From Candidatus Njordarchaeum guaymasense (GTDB lineage Archaea; Asgardarchaeota; Njordarchaeia; Njordarchaeales; Njordarchaeaceae), in contig JAUQYT010000205.1 of assembly GCA_030587605.1 (NCBI GenBank), positions 1 to 5,720 of the forward strand: a DNA stretch of 5,720 bases, given 5' to 3'. Below the pieces are notes generated by a model. The model ran no database searches, had not been told where the DNA came from, and worked only from the letters and a program-made list of their open reading frames with translations. The translations under genes were made by a program, and so were the position numbers. Shown piece by piece: positions 1 to 5,720 of this stretch; position 1 is the stretch's first letter, and each line of letters starts with the position of its first letter.

Positions 1-2
1 CT

Positions 3-173
3 GGTATTGCAGGCGAGTTGTCCGAAGTCTATCATGAAGGGTTAAAGGCAATGCTGGGCAGTCTTCTGATGACAGATGACCCTGGCGATTTGAGACATCC
101 TGCGACGAATTCACCTAAACAGATAGGCAAGGCGTTTGATAAGAACTCCACCGATCAACATTCTAAACCTTAA
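3..173 (+). CDS. C-terminal tail of an unrecognised protein (5' end outside window)
   Basis: One plus-strand frame is open from the left edge through 56 codons to a TAA at 171-173. The other two plus frames stop within about 45 bases. The visible tail is a short amphipathic stretch (EVYHEGLKAMLGSLL, residues 8-22 of the fragment) followed by a polar, Pro/Asn/Ser/Lys-rich end that looks disordered. No domain or motif is recognisable and I assign no function. It lies about 100 bases upstream of sugar-nucleotide genes on the same strand, so it could belong to the same glycan cluster; that is inference from position only. The shortness of the fragment keeps confidence moderate, since an open frame of this length could occur by chance. 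Confidence 0.45.
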   Translation, partial: GIAGELSEVYHEGLKAMLGSLLMTDDPGDLRHPATNSPKQIGKAFDKNSTDQHSKP

Positions 174-186
174 GATTCAGCTAAGC

Positions 187-193
187 TAATATA
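187..193 (+). promoter_or_regulatory. Possible TATA-like promoter element before the SDR gene
   Basis: The 98-base gap 174-271 is AT-rich and contains TAATATA, about 80 bases before the ATG at 272. It could be an archaeal TATA box or a bacterial -10 hexamer (TAATAT). No convincing BRE or -35 element is seen. A short 6-bp inverted repeat (TAGTTT, five-base loop, AAACTA; 192-208) abuts it. This is a weak call resting on base composition and position. Confidence 0.2.
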
Positions 194-271
194 GTTTGAA
201 AGAAACTACTGACATTAACTCCAACAAAAACGTCTTGTTAAAGTCAAAGAGTCTACGAACGTGAGAAGAAA

Positions 272-1246
272 ATGTCTGTTGTACTCATTACCGGAGCTAC
301 AGGGTTCATCGGCTCAAACATAACTCAGAGATTAGTAACGAGCGGATACGAAGTTTACGCCTTGTTGAGACATGCAAGCCACAGAGATCTTAGGGCATTG
401 TCCCAAGTAGTTGAGAACGTTCGTTTTGTAGAGGGAGATCTAACTGATTATCACTCTTTACAATCCGCAATCGAAGACTGTAACCCCGAGGCGATCATTC
501 ATCTGGGTGCTCTAACGCCAGTGAGACTCAGCTTCGATAACCCTTTTCCATATCTAAGGGTCAATTTGTTTGGCACGGCAAATTTGGTTCATGCAGTAGT
601 TGAGCGTGCTCCCAAAGCACACTTGATTGCCGCTTCTACGGCCGAAGTGTATGGGTGGCAGCCTACTAATGTTCCGACAAAGGAGGATGCGCCTCTCCAT
701 CCATCCTCTCCATACGGCGTCTCCAAGTCTGCGTTGGACGAATATCTTCAGATGGCAATCAAAGTATACGGGCTGAAATCAACAGTGCTGAGGTGCAACA
801 ACACCTACGGCCGAATTGGCGAAAAAGGATTCTTTGTGGAGTATTTGATAACCACTATGCTAAGGGGGCAACCCGTGTACGTCGGTGCCCCGGAGCACAC
901 AAGGGACTACATGTTCGTCGAAGATCATGTGAACGCATACATGTTAGCACTTAGGAATGAAGAAGCGATTGGACAGGTATTCAACGTCTCTCCAAATAAT
1001 CCCGTTACGAACATCGAACTTGCTCGAAAGGTAGCTGAGCTATCAGATTTCAAGGGGGCTATCATTCCCAACAGTTATCCCCCAGGTTATCCAATGAGAT
1101 CTTCGAAACTCGACACTGAATATATCGTACTTGACAGCTCAAAGATACGAAAGATGCTGGGCTGGGCCCCCTCAGTCACATTGGAGGATGGTTTGAGGCT
1201 AACAATCGAAATGTGGAAGCCTCAAATTGGAGAACTTGAGAGATGA
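272..1246 (+). CDS. NAD(P)-dependent nucleotide-sugar dehydratase/epimerase (extended SDR)
   Basis: This 324-residue protein has the length and motif order of extended short-chain dehydrogenases acting on NDP-sugars in the cytoplasm. The Rossmann glycine motif TGATGFIG is at residues 7-14, with the adenine-side GDLTD at 55-59 and HLGA at 77-80. The catalytic Tyr148-x3-Lys152 lies in YGVSK, and the C-terminal substrate region carries TRDYMFVEDHVNA (210-222) and LGWAPS (296-301). The active-site strand reads STAEVYG (122-128). Thr123 and Glu125 match the Thr-x-Glu of GDP-mannose 4,6-dehydratases, RmlB-like dehydratases and UDP-xylose synthases, whereas GalE-type epimerases lack that Glu. RmlB's catalytic Asp is Ala124 here. 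A 4,6-dehydratase or related enzyme is therefore more likely than a simple 4-epimerase, but the substrate cannot be read. A GTGA motif at 261-264 sits 7 bases before the ATG. The stop overlaps the next start (ATGA), implying coupled translation with the sugar nucleotidyltransferase. Arginine is mostly AGA/AGG (13 of 18). Confidence 0.93.
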   Translation: MSVVLITGATGFIGSNITQRLVTSGYEVYALLRHASHRDLRALSQVVENVRFVEGDLTDYHSLQSAIEDCNPEAIIHLGALTPVRLSFDNPFPYLRVNLFGTANLVHAVVERAPKAHLIAASTAEVYGWQPTNVPTKEDAPLHPSSPYGVSKSALDEYLQMAIKVYGLKSTVLRCNNTYGRIGEKGFFVEYLITTMLRGQPVYVGAPEHTRDYMFVEDHVNAYMLALRNEEAIGQVFNVSPNNPVTNIELARKVAELSDFKGAIIPNSYPPGYPMRSSKLDTEYIVLDSSKIRKMLGWAPSVTLEDGLRLTIEMWKPQIGELER

Positions 1247-2007
1247 GCTCACCTATTAAGACGGCTGTGGTTCTGGCGGGAGGAGCAGGGCTTCGTCTTA
1301 GACCCTTGACGAATAACCTGCCGAAAGCAATGATAAGAGTAGCGGGTAAGCCTTTACTTGAGTGGGTTATTGGCTGGCTTGAACGAAATAATGTGTCCAA
1401 TATCGTAATTGGCGTTGCATACGAGAAGGATGCTATTATTGATTACTTTGGCGACGGGAAGAGTTTTGGCGTCAATATCATATACAGCGAGCATACGGTT
1501 GAAGGTGGCACAGGCGAAGGTTTTCGCCTCGCCATCGAGAAATACGTCGATGATGATCTCTTCCTTGCCACAAATGGAGATGAGATCACTGACATTGATA
1601 TCAGTACGTTCGCTCGCTTCCACATTGAGAATAAGGGAATCGCAACGATTGCGTTGTCGCCTCTTCGAAGCCCCTTCGGCATCGTCGAGGTCAATAACCG
1701 GAACGATATCGTCTCCTTCCGAGAGAAGCCGGTGTTGAGAGACTACTTGGTTAGCGTAGGAGTATACGTTTTTCAAGATGCAATAAGGGAGTTCCTACCA
1801 TCGAAAGGAAATATTGAGAGAGAAACCTTCCCATGTCTAGCAGCTAAAGGCAGACTGAAAGGCTACCTGCACAACGGTTTCTGGGGAACCGTGAACACTG
1901 TTAAGGATCTTCAGGAACTAGAAACGAGGCTGTCAAAGGATCCATATTTCGCAACCCAAAAACAGGTTCTAAATCTGCACGAAAAGTCCTTGACAGAAGT
2001 GATTTGA
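1243..2007 (+). CDS. Sugar-1-phosphate nucleotidyltransferase (NTP-transferase family), atypical active site
   Basis: The 254-residue protein is a cytoplasmic GT-A-like pyrophosphorylase: NTP + sugar-1-phosphate gives NDP-sugar + PPi. The N-terminal signature LAGGAGLRLRPLT (11-23) leads to PK at 27-28 and GKPLLEW at 35-41. NGDE (111-114) supplies metal ligand Asp113, FGIVEV is at 145-150, and the FREKP block (159-163) gives Glu161-Lys162. Length fits the short catalytic-domain form without the C-terminal left-handed beta-helix. Several usual residues differ. GTAG is GTGEG (89-93), the sugar-binding Asn-x-Gly-Ile/Val-Tyr block reads SVGVY (171-175), and the second metal Asp near the C terminus (WxDxGT in RmlA, MDT in CDP-glucose pyrophosphorylase) is replaced within WGTVNT (214-219). 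Base and sugar specificity therefore cannot be assigned. The start is the ATG of ATGA overlapping the upstream SDR stop, with GGAG at 1229-1232 ten bases ahead. It probably feeds the SDR encoded just upstream. Confidence 0.9.
   Translation: MSSPIKTAVVLAGGAGLRLRPLTNNLPKAMIRVAGKPLLEWVIGWLERNNVSNIVIGVAYEKDAIIDYFGDGKSFGVNIIYSEHTVEGGTGEGFRLAIEKYVDDDLFLATNGDEITDIDISTFARFHIENKGIATIALSPLRSPFGIVEVNNRNDIVSFREKPVLRDYLVSVGVYVFQDAIREFLPSKGNIERETFPCLAAKGRLKGYLHNGFWGTVNTVKDLQELETRLSKDPYFATQKQVLNLHEKSLTEVI
1999..2003 (+). promoter_or_regulatory. Shine-Dalgarno-like GTGAT before the small ORF
   Basis: AAGTGAT, differing by one base from the AGGTGAT complement of the usual 16S rRNA 3' end, lies inside the last codons of the nucleotidyltransferase gene. 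It is 9 bases before a GTG that directly follows an in-frame TAA (2010-2012). It is the main support for translation of the small ORF at 2013. Confidence 0.35.
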
Positions 2008-2012
2008 GATAA

Positions 2013-2210
2013 GTGACAAGTTTGCGGGGAGTGGCATTCGCTCATCAGCTACTCATCTTAAGCTCCGTGATTCTCATCATCTTTAGCACCGCGCTACCAA
2101 CGCCAGAAGCTTTCTCACATGAAAGACTCGCTCAAAACGTGGTTGTACTTTGCTCTCCCCCCTCGACATCCCTCTACAATGATAGGATTGTAGAGTGGGC
2201 ATGGTCTTGA
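2013..2210 (+). CDS. Small single-span membrane ORF, doubtful
   Basis: A 65-codon frame opens at GTG six bases after the nucleotidyltransferase stop and ends at TGA 2208-2210. Residues about 11-29 (HQLLILSSVILIIFSTALP) form one hydrophobic segment that could be a membrane anchor or an uncleaved signal. The remaining 35 or so residues match nothing I know. In favour of a real gene are the GTGAT motif nine bases upstream and the tight spacing typical of an operon. Against it are the unusual start codon, the short length, the lack of a recognisable family, and a perfect stem-loop (2172-2195) inside its 3' half. It is in the same frame as the downstream methyltransferase, separated by a single TGA and five sense codons. 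It could therefore be a decayed leader or an unused frame. Nothing else in 2008-2225 looks coding to me. Confidence 0.35.
   Translation: MTSLRGVAFAHQLLILSSVILIIFSTALPTPEAFSHERLAQNVVVLCSPPSTSLYNDRIVEWAWS
2172..2195. repeat. Perfect 9-bp inverted repeat with 6-base loop (stem-loop)
   Basis: CTCTACAAT (2172-2180), loop GATAGG, then ATTGTAGAG (2187-2195) is an exact 9-bp hairpin. The following bases (TGGGCATGG) contain no T-run, so it is not a canonical intrinsic terminator on the plus strand. It lies 31 bases before the methyltransferase TTG. It could be an mRNA processing or translation-control hairpin, or a dimeric protein-binding site. The structure is certain; the function is inferred. Confidence 0.6.
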
Positions 2211-2214
2211 AGCT

Positions 2215-2218
2215 GTGA
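2215..2218 (+). promoter_or_regulatory. GTGA ribosome-binding motif deciding the TTG start of the methyltransferase
   Basis: GTGA ends 7 bases before the TTG at 2226, the same motif and spacing as before the ATG at 272 (GTGA 261-264). The next in-frame ATG (2352) would leave only about 12 residues before SAM motif I and would discard the FWRTFEYLEI segment, so TTG is preferred. Confidence 0.5.
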
Positions 2219-2225
2219 AAGCACC

Positions 2226-3110
2226 TTGCCACCACAATTTCGAGGATCGGCACTTGCCTTCCGGGAGTGGGTCAGCAGTGTTTTTCTCGAGTTTCTAGAC
2301 GTTTTCGATTGCGCCACCACATTCTGGCGAACATTCGAGTATCTTGAAATTATGAAAGCGCTTTCCGAAGCCGACGTGCAACATCCAATTCTGGATCTTG
2401 GATGCGGCGAGGGGAATTTTGCGAAGAAACTGTTCGGGAGTGGATTTGTAGATATGGGACTAGATCTGAGCGAACAAGATCTTGAGAAAGCAAAGTCACT
2501 GCGGACCTATTGCTGTGTAATCTGCGGGGACGCTCGGCATATGCCGTTAAAGTCGAGCACCTTCAAGGTCGTGTTCAGCAACTCCACTCTGGAGCATGTA
2601 CCGGATCTCATGCGAGTTTTGCGTGAAATCGCACGCGTGGTCGACACAGGCGGGTTCTTGATCGCAACGGTACCCAGCAACAAGTTTCGCTACTACTTGT
2701 TTGGAAGTTGGGTATTGGATCTGGTATGTTTGAAACGCGCGGCGGTTTTGTACGGCGCCCAGAGGAACCGTTTTCTGAATCACTTTAACTGTAATTCGGC
2801 TACCGAATGGGAACAGATGCTGACGCAAGTCGGGTTAAAGCCTCTTTACATGAAGGATTATCTTCCCAGAACAACTGTTCGAGTATGGGATTTCATGGCT
2901 ATAGCGCAGTTCATGGCTCGAAAACTCGGTATGAGTCAAGGGCAACTGAAGGTCCTGTGGAGACTCTTCTGTCTCCCCTTTCTTGTTAGAACGCTAACTT
3001 TGTTTCTGAGAAGTCAAGAGGCAGGCGGAGCCTTGCTCTTTGTTGCCAGACGAGGCAGCATGGACAGAGAGCTCGGCTCAGCTTGCTCGAGATCGGGCAG
3101 CCCTAAATAG
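2226..3110 (+). CDS. Class I SAM-dependent methyltransferase (Methyltransf_11-like)
   Basis: The 294-residue product has a Rossmann-type SAM-binding domain at about 53-150. Motif I is ILDLGCGEGNF (55-65), the acidic residue after strand 2 is Asp80 in GLDLS, GDARHMPL is at 101-108, and FSNSTLEHV (117-125) is followed by LREIARVVDTGGFLIATVP (132-150). Downstream, LNHFNCNSATEWEQML (184-199) and the region 206-220 resemble the substrate-lid part of methyltransferases found in polysaccharide clusters. Residues about 242-261 are moderately hydrophobic and might touch the membrane. The substrate is not identifiable; a sugar or glycan O-, N- or C-methylation is inferred from context. The start is TTG, supported by a GTGA motif 7 bases upstream and by the pre-domain FWRTFEY segment. 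Arginine codons differ from the upstream genes: 15 of 22 are CGN, including 11 of the first 12. The last 33 bases overlap the convergent minus-strand gene. Confidence 0.9.
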   Translation: MPPQFRGSALAFREWVSSVFLEFLDVFDCATTFWRTFEYLEIMKALSEADVQHPILDLGCGEGNFAKKLFGSGFVDMGLDLSEQDLEKAKSLRTYCCVICGDARHMPLKSSTFKVVFSNSTLEHVPDLMRVLREIARVVDTGGFLIATVPSNKFRYYLFGSWVLDLVCLKRAAVLYGAQRNRFLNHFNCNSATEWEQMLTQVGLKPLYMKDYLPRTTVRVWDFMAIAQFMARKLGMSQGQLKVLWRLFCLPFLVRTLTLFLRSQEAGGALLFVARRGSMDRELGSACSRSGSPK

Positions 3111-5720
3111 GCGTCTCCAGCATTCTGTGTTGACAACTGACGAGACGAACAGCACCAAGGCCACAGCTGCAGACAGTCGGAACCCTAAGGAGACGTACTC
3201 TTGGACCCTAAATTTCAAGTTGTAACTACCGGCTCTCACGAAGTATGCGTTCGCATATCCGAAAACCGGAGCGGGAGTTGATGCGCTGCGGTTCTCGTCG
3301 TAGAGTAGCCAACTGGGATCATACCTCTCTAGGAAAACGACTATGCAGTCTGATGGGGATGCAAAAGAAACCTTGTACGATGTTGGATCGACTTCATAAT
3401 AAGAGGGAGAAAAGCTGTTGTCATGTCGCAATACTCGAATCTCTCCGATCCTGCTCTGGTCTTCATTATCGGAGTAGAGTATGACCTTATCGATAATGGC
3501 GCGACATGTCACTTCGACGGCTAAGTGGTTTGTGCCTGCCGGAAGGTACGCTGTTCCTGCCTTGATCCATCTCATACCAGGACCTCGCGAGGTGAGAAAT
3601 GTCTTGTCGTACAAACTAAGACGCATTCGTTCTGGACTTTGACTGCGAATGGCAATCGAATATCGGCCACTTTGGGGGATTGGGAAATCGTATCTAATGG
3701 TCTGATTACCAGCCACCTCCAAAGCGCCTTCTCCAAGGTAGGGTTTGCCTTCCTGAAAAGCGATTATTCCGCTCTGCTGATCCGCGGGTTCTGCATCAAT
3801 CCCTCTCAGTAAGATAACGTTTCGCATGTTCGGATTCGACAAGAATTTTCGAGCAAGATCTCGTGTCGCCTGATATTGATATGTGGGAATGATTGCTATC
3901 CTGTCTATAACGCTCAAACCGCCAAGGTTCCTTAGGACTAGGTAGTGTTCCCCAGCAGCTAGCTGAACTGTTCCGAGCTTGCACCAGACTAGCCCGACCT
4001 CTGGGTTGGCTCTTTGCCGTATTAAGAAGTCAACGGAGCCGTCCAGCACGGCCTGAAGATCCCCTTCGTCATTCCCCCGAAATGTTCGGATCCACACGGC
4101 ATATTCTGCCTCCAGGTCCTCGTGAAAACGGACTGTAAGTGGCTTTTTTCCCCGAGTCACAGCCAAACTTCGTGGAGGCACACCCGCTAGCATCTTATGC
4201 GGGAAGTCTAGAAAGCTCTTCCACTCCAATTCAGCTTCAACATAACTAGACGTGCTCCTTACCCAGTCAGCCCTAAGGTCAAGACTCGACTTAGCAAAAA
4301 GCGAAGGTTGTACAAAGAATCTTTCATTCGTAAGGCACATAGCGAGGTCGTCCAATCCAACCCATTTGTTTGCCCAAATAAGTGTCGGCTGCATAGATCC
4401 GATTTGAGAAATGGTCGTTGGGCAGATATCGTCCACGAAGAACATCGGCGTTTCACTGAGTCTAAGTCCTGGAATCTCTGACAGAAAGATCATCGCATCC
4501 TTGTCACCGAATGCCAGTGCGGGACTGTTTGAGATAGAAATGTGAGGAGAGGACCACTTGTTCTCGAAGACGTATATTGCGCCGAATTGCTTCCGGAGGA
4601 TCAAGTCCTCTTGGGATAGTAGGATCTCGTATAGTGTCTCCCACTCTCTTGGGATTATTCCATTTGTATCAAGGACATCAGAGCGCAGAATTACAAATCT
4701 CACATTCAACAGATCCAGAAGTTGTCCAACATGAGAAGTTCTATTTCCATATAGTGTAGCGTAGAGGAAAGCGATGAAATTATCAGCATGCGAAAACTGG
4801 CCCATATTGACACCCACAATAGGCTTGGGAAAACTGTTTGGGTTTCCAGCTGGGTCGACCATGGGCGGACTATCCGTCCAGTTAAACCATGCTGCCTCCG
4901 TGTTCCCGAGCCTTAGGGGCAACCAAACAGTCCGGAAGTCCCCAGGATACTGGCGGAGGAACTCTTGGGTTTCCAAGATATCCCGTGGAATGCTAAAAGG
5001 GCGAACTTGACCTTGGAAGTCGCCAGTGAAGGCCGGCCAATTCGAGAAGATGACTGGAATTATGAGCAATGTGGTCAAGAGAGCGCTTGCACATCTTCTC
5101 TTGGATCGGATTAACGAACATATGCGGTTTGCTCCCTGACCCGCTAGGACGGCAAGGGAGAACGAAAGAAGCACAAGAAACTTGCTGTTTGAGCGGAACA
5201 TCATGAACAGAGGGAAACTGGTGAAAAGCCAATGATATATGGCCCCAAGGGGTTCTTGAATGCCTTTCGCAAGGAACAAAGCAACGACTGACAGCCACCG
5301 GGTAAAGACATCAAACATGCCTTTTGCCGGCATCAGTAGCGCGACAAGCACAAGGAGTGGAACATAGAATGTGGACAAACTCCACAACCATGAGAACAGT
5401 GGAGAATCAAAAACGGGAGGAAGAGGGGTGGGAGCTAAGCTCTTCGCAACTGCCGAATAGGTAAAAATCTGTCCAATCCACCCAGTCAATCTCACTACGT
5501 TCAAGATAGTCGCATTCCGACTCTCGGATTCCAAGAACTCTATTGGAACGTCAAGGCCAACGGCCGGGAGAGGCGAACCGAACCAAAAGCCCGATATCGT
5601 GGGAACAACAATGAACAGATCCAGTCCGACAAATATCAGAAGTGTTCCGACAAACGATTTGATGTTTGCTATAAGCACCTTGGATCCACGGCTACTTAAC
5701 GAAGAAACAACCTGCAAGGA
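3078..5720 (-). CDS. YfhO/AftD-like GT-C membrane protein, C-terminal part (5' end outside window)
   Basis: The frame stays open to the right edge; the TTG at 5717-5715 is only the first possible start and is preceded in frame by a Ser codon, so the N-terminal GT-C helices and their catalytic loop are probably missing. Residues are numbered from that TTG. Hydrophobic segments lie near 22-45, 71-90, 107-130, 138-150, 160-195 and 209-225. FPLFMMFRSNSKF (168-180) matches the Pro...FR...K-F pattern seen before a late helix in YfhO- and AftD-type proteins. A large presumably extracytoplasmic part (230-838) includes LLDLLNVRFVIL (333-344), YVFEN (382-386), two jelly-roll-like repeats (about 536-612 and 677-750) and ERYDPSWLLY (797-806), echoing YfhO's Tyr-x-Pro-x-Trp motif. 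A final helix (843-863) is followed by an Arg-rich, probably cytoplasmic tail. Such proteins are thought to transfer sugars from polyprenyl-phosphate donors outside the membrane; activity here is inferred. It converges on, and overlaps by 33 bases, the methyltransferase gene. Confidence 0.82.
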   Translation of the reverse strand, partial: SLQVVSSLSSRGSKVLIANIKSFVGTLLIFVGLDLFIVVPTISGFWFGSPLPAVGLDVPIEFLESESRNATILNVVRLTGWIGQIFTYSAVAKSLAPTPLPPVFDSPLFSWLWSLSTFYVPLLVLVALLMPAKGMFDVFTRWLSVVALFLAKGIQEPLGAIYHWLFTSFPLFMMFRSNSKFLVLLSFSLAVLAGQGANRICSLIRSKRRCASALLTTLLIIPVIFSNWPAFTGDFQGQVRPFSIPRDILETQEFLRQYPGDFRTVWLPLRLGNTEAAWFNWTDSPPMVDPAGNPNSFPKPIVGVNMGQFSHADNFIAFLYATLYGNRTSHVGQLLDLLNVRFVILRSDVLDTNGIIPREWETLYEILLSQEDLILRKQFGAIYVFENKWSSPHISISNSPALAFGDKDAMIFLSEIPGLRLSETPMFFVDDICPTTISQIGSMQPTLIWANKWVGLDDLAMCLTNERFFVQPSLFAKSSLDLRADWVRSTSSYVEAELEWKSFLDFPHKMLAGVPPRSLAVTRGKKPLTVRFHEDLEAEYAVWIRTFRGNDEGDLQAVLDGSVDFLIRQRANPEVGLVWCKLGTVQLAAGEHYLVLRNLGGLSVIDRIAIIPTYQYQATRDLARKFLSNPNMRNVILLRGIDAEPADQQSGIIAFQEGKPYLGEGALEVAGNQTIRYDFPIPQSGRYSIAIRSQSPERMRLSLYDKTFLTSRGPGMRWIKAGTAYLPAGTNHLAVEVTCRAIIDKVILYSDNEDQSRIGEIRVLRHDNSFSPSYYEVDPTSYKVSFASPSDCIVVFLERYDPSWLLYDENRSASTPAPVFGYANAYFVRAGSYNLKFRVQEYVSLGFRLSAAVALVLFVSSVVNTECWRRLFRAARSRAS

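Noticed and set aside
192..208. Inverted repeat TAGTTT-GAAAG-AAACTA upstream of the SDR gene
   Set aside because: A 6-bp arm in AT-rich sequence is readily expected by chance, and it has no T-run to act as terminator for the upstream gene.
223..239. Inverted repeat AACAA...TTGTT
   Set aside because: It is only 5 bp in AT-rich spacer, too weak to call.
1176..1776. Open frames on the minus strand and in the alternate plus frame across the SDR end and nucleotidyltransferase
   Set aside because: They are shadows of strongly supported genes with full family motifs; their translations show no domain and unnatural composition.
2208..2210. TGA as a recoded (selenocysteine) codon joining the small ORF to the methyltransferase
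   Set aside because: The residues around it show no redox context, the methyltransferase fold needs no such N-terminal extension, and the hairpin lies upstream of the TGA rather than in a SECIS-like position. An ordinary stop is simpler.
3244..3257. Palindrome TATGCG-TT-CGCATA
   Set aside because: It lies inside the large minus-strand gene and encodes Tyr-Ala-Asn-Ala-Tyr, a residue palindrome that produces it. There is no independent sign of a regulatory role.
3245..3812. Plus-strand open frames opposite the large membrane-protein gene
   Set aside because: They are antisense to a long, motif-bearing coding frame, with Arg/Cys/Ser-rich translations typical of shadow frames.
4993..5298. 101-codon minus-strand alternate-frame ORF
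   Set aside because: It overlaps the membrane-helix region of the real minus-strand gene in another frame, with no recognisable family.

Overview
The window looks like part of a surface-glycan (cell-envelope polysaccharide or protein-glycosylation) gene cluster from a prokaryote of moderate GC content. There is no rRNA or marker gene, so taxonomy is open. GTGA-type Shine-Dalgarno motifs, GTG and TTG starts, and an arginine codon bias toward AGA/AGG in the first complete gene (13 of 18 Arg codons) would suit a mesophilic or moderately thermophilic archaeon. Bacteria such as Chloroflexota-like lineages are not excluded.

Layout, left to right. Bases 3-173 are the 3' tail of an unrecognised plus-strand gene cut by the window edge. 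A gap of about 100 bases (174-271) probably holds the promoter of the next unit. Then come an extended short-chain dehydrogenase/reductase for nucleotide sugars (272-1246) and a sugar-1-phosphate nucleotidyltransferase (1243-2007), coupled through an ATGA overlap. A 218-base stretch (2008-2225) follows. It carries a doubtful 65-codon single-span membrane ORF and a perfect 9-bp stem-loop. Next is a class I SAM-dependent methyltransferase (2226-3110) starting at TTG. Its 3' end overlaps by 33 bases the end of a convergent minus-strand gene that runs off the right edge (3078-5720). That gene encodes the C-terminal part of a large YfhO/AftD-like GT-C membrane protein.

How they may work together (inference): the nucleotidyltransferase activates a sugar-1-phosphate, the SDR converts the NDP-sugar (the Thr-x-Glu active-site pattern favours a 4,6-dehydratase or related enzyme over a GalE epimerase), the methyltransferase modifies a sugar or glycan, and the GT-C-like protein acts on lipid-linked sugars at the outer face of the membrane.

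The most notable points are two tandem jelly-roll-like repeats in the extracytoplasmic part of the GT-C-like protein, several substitutions at conserved active-site positions of the nucleotidyltransferase, and the unexplained stem-loop region before the methyltransferase. I see no CRISPR array, transposase, tRNA or other mobile element, and nothing that clearly amounts to a new biological system.
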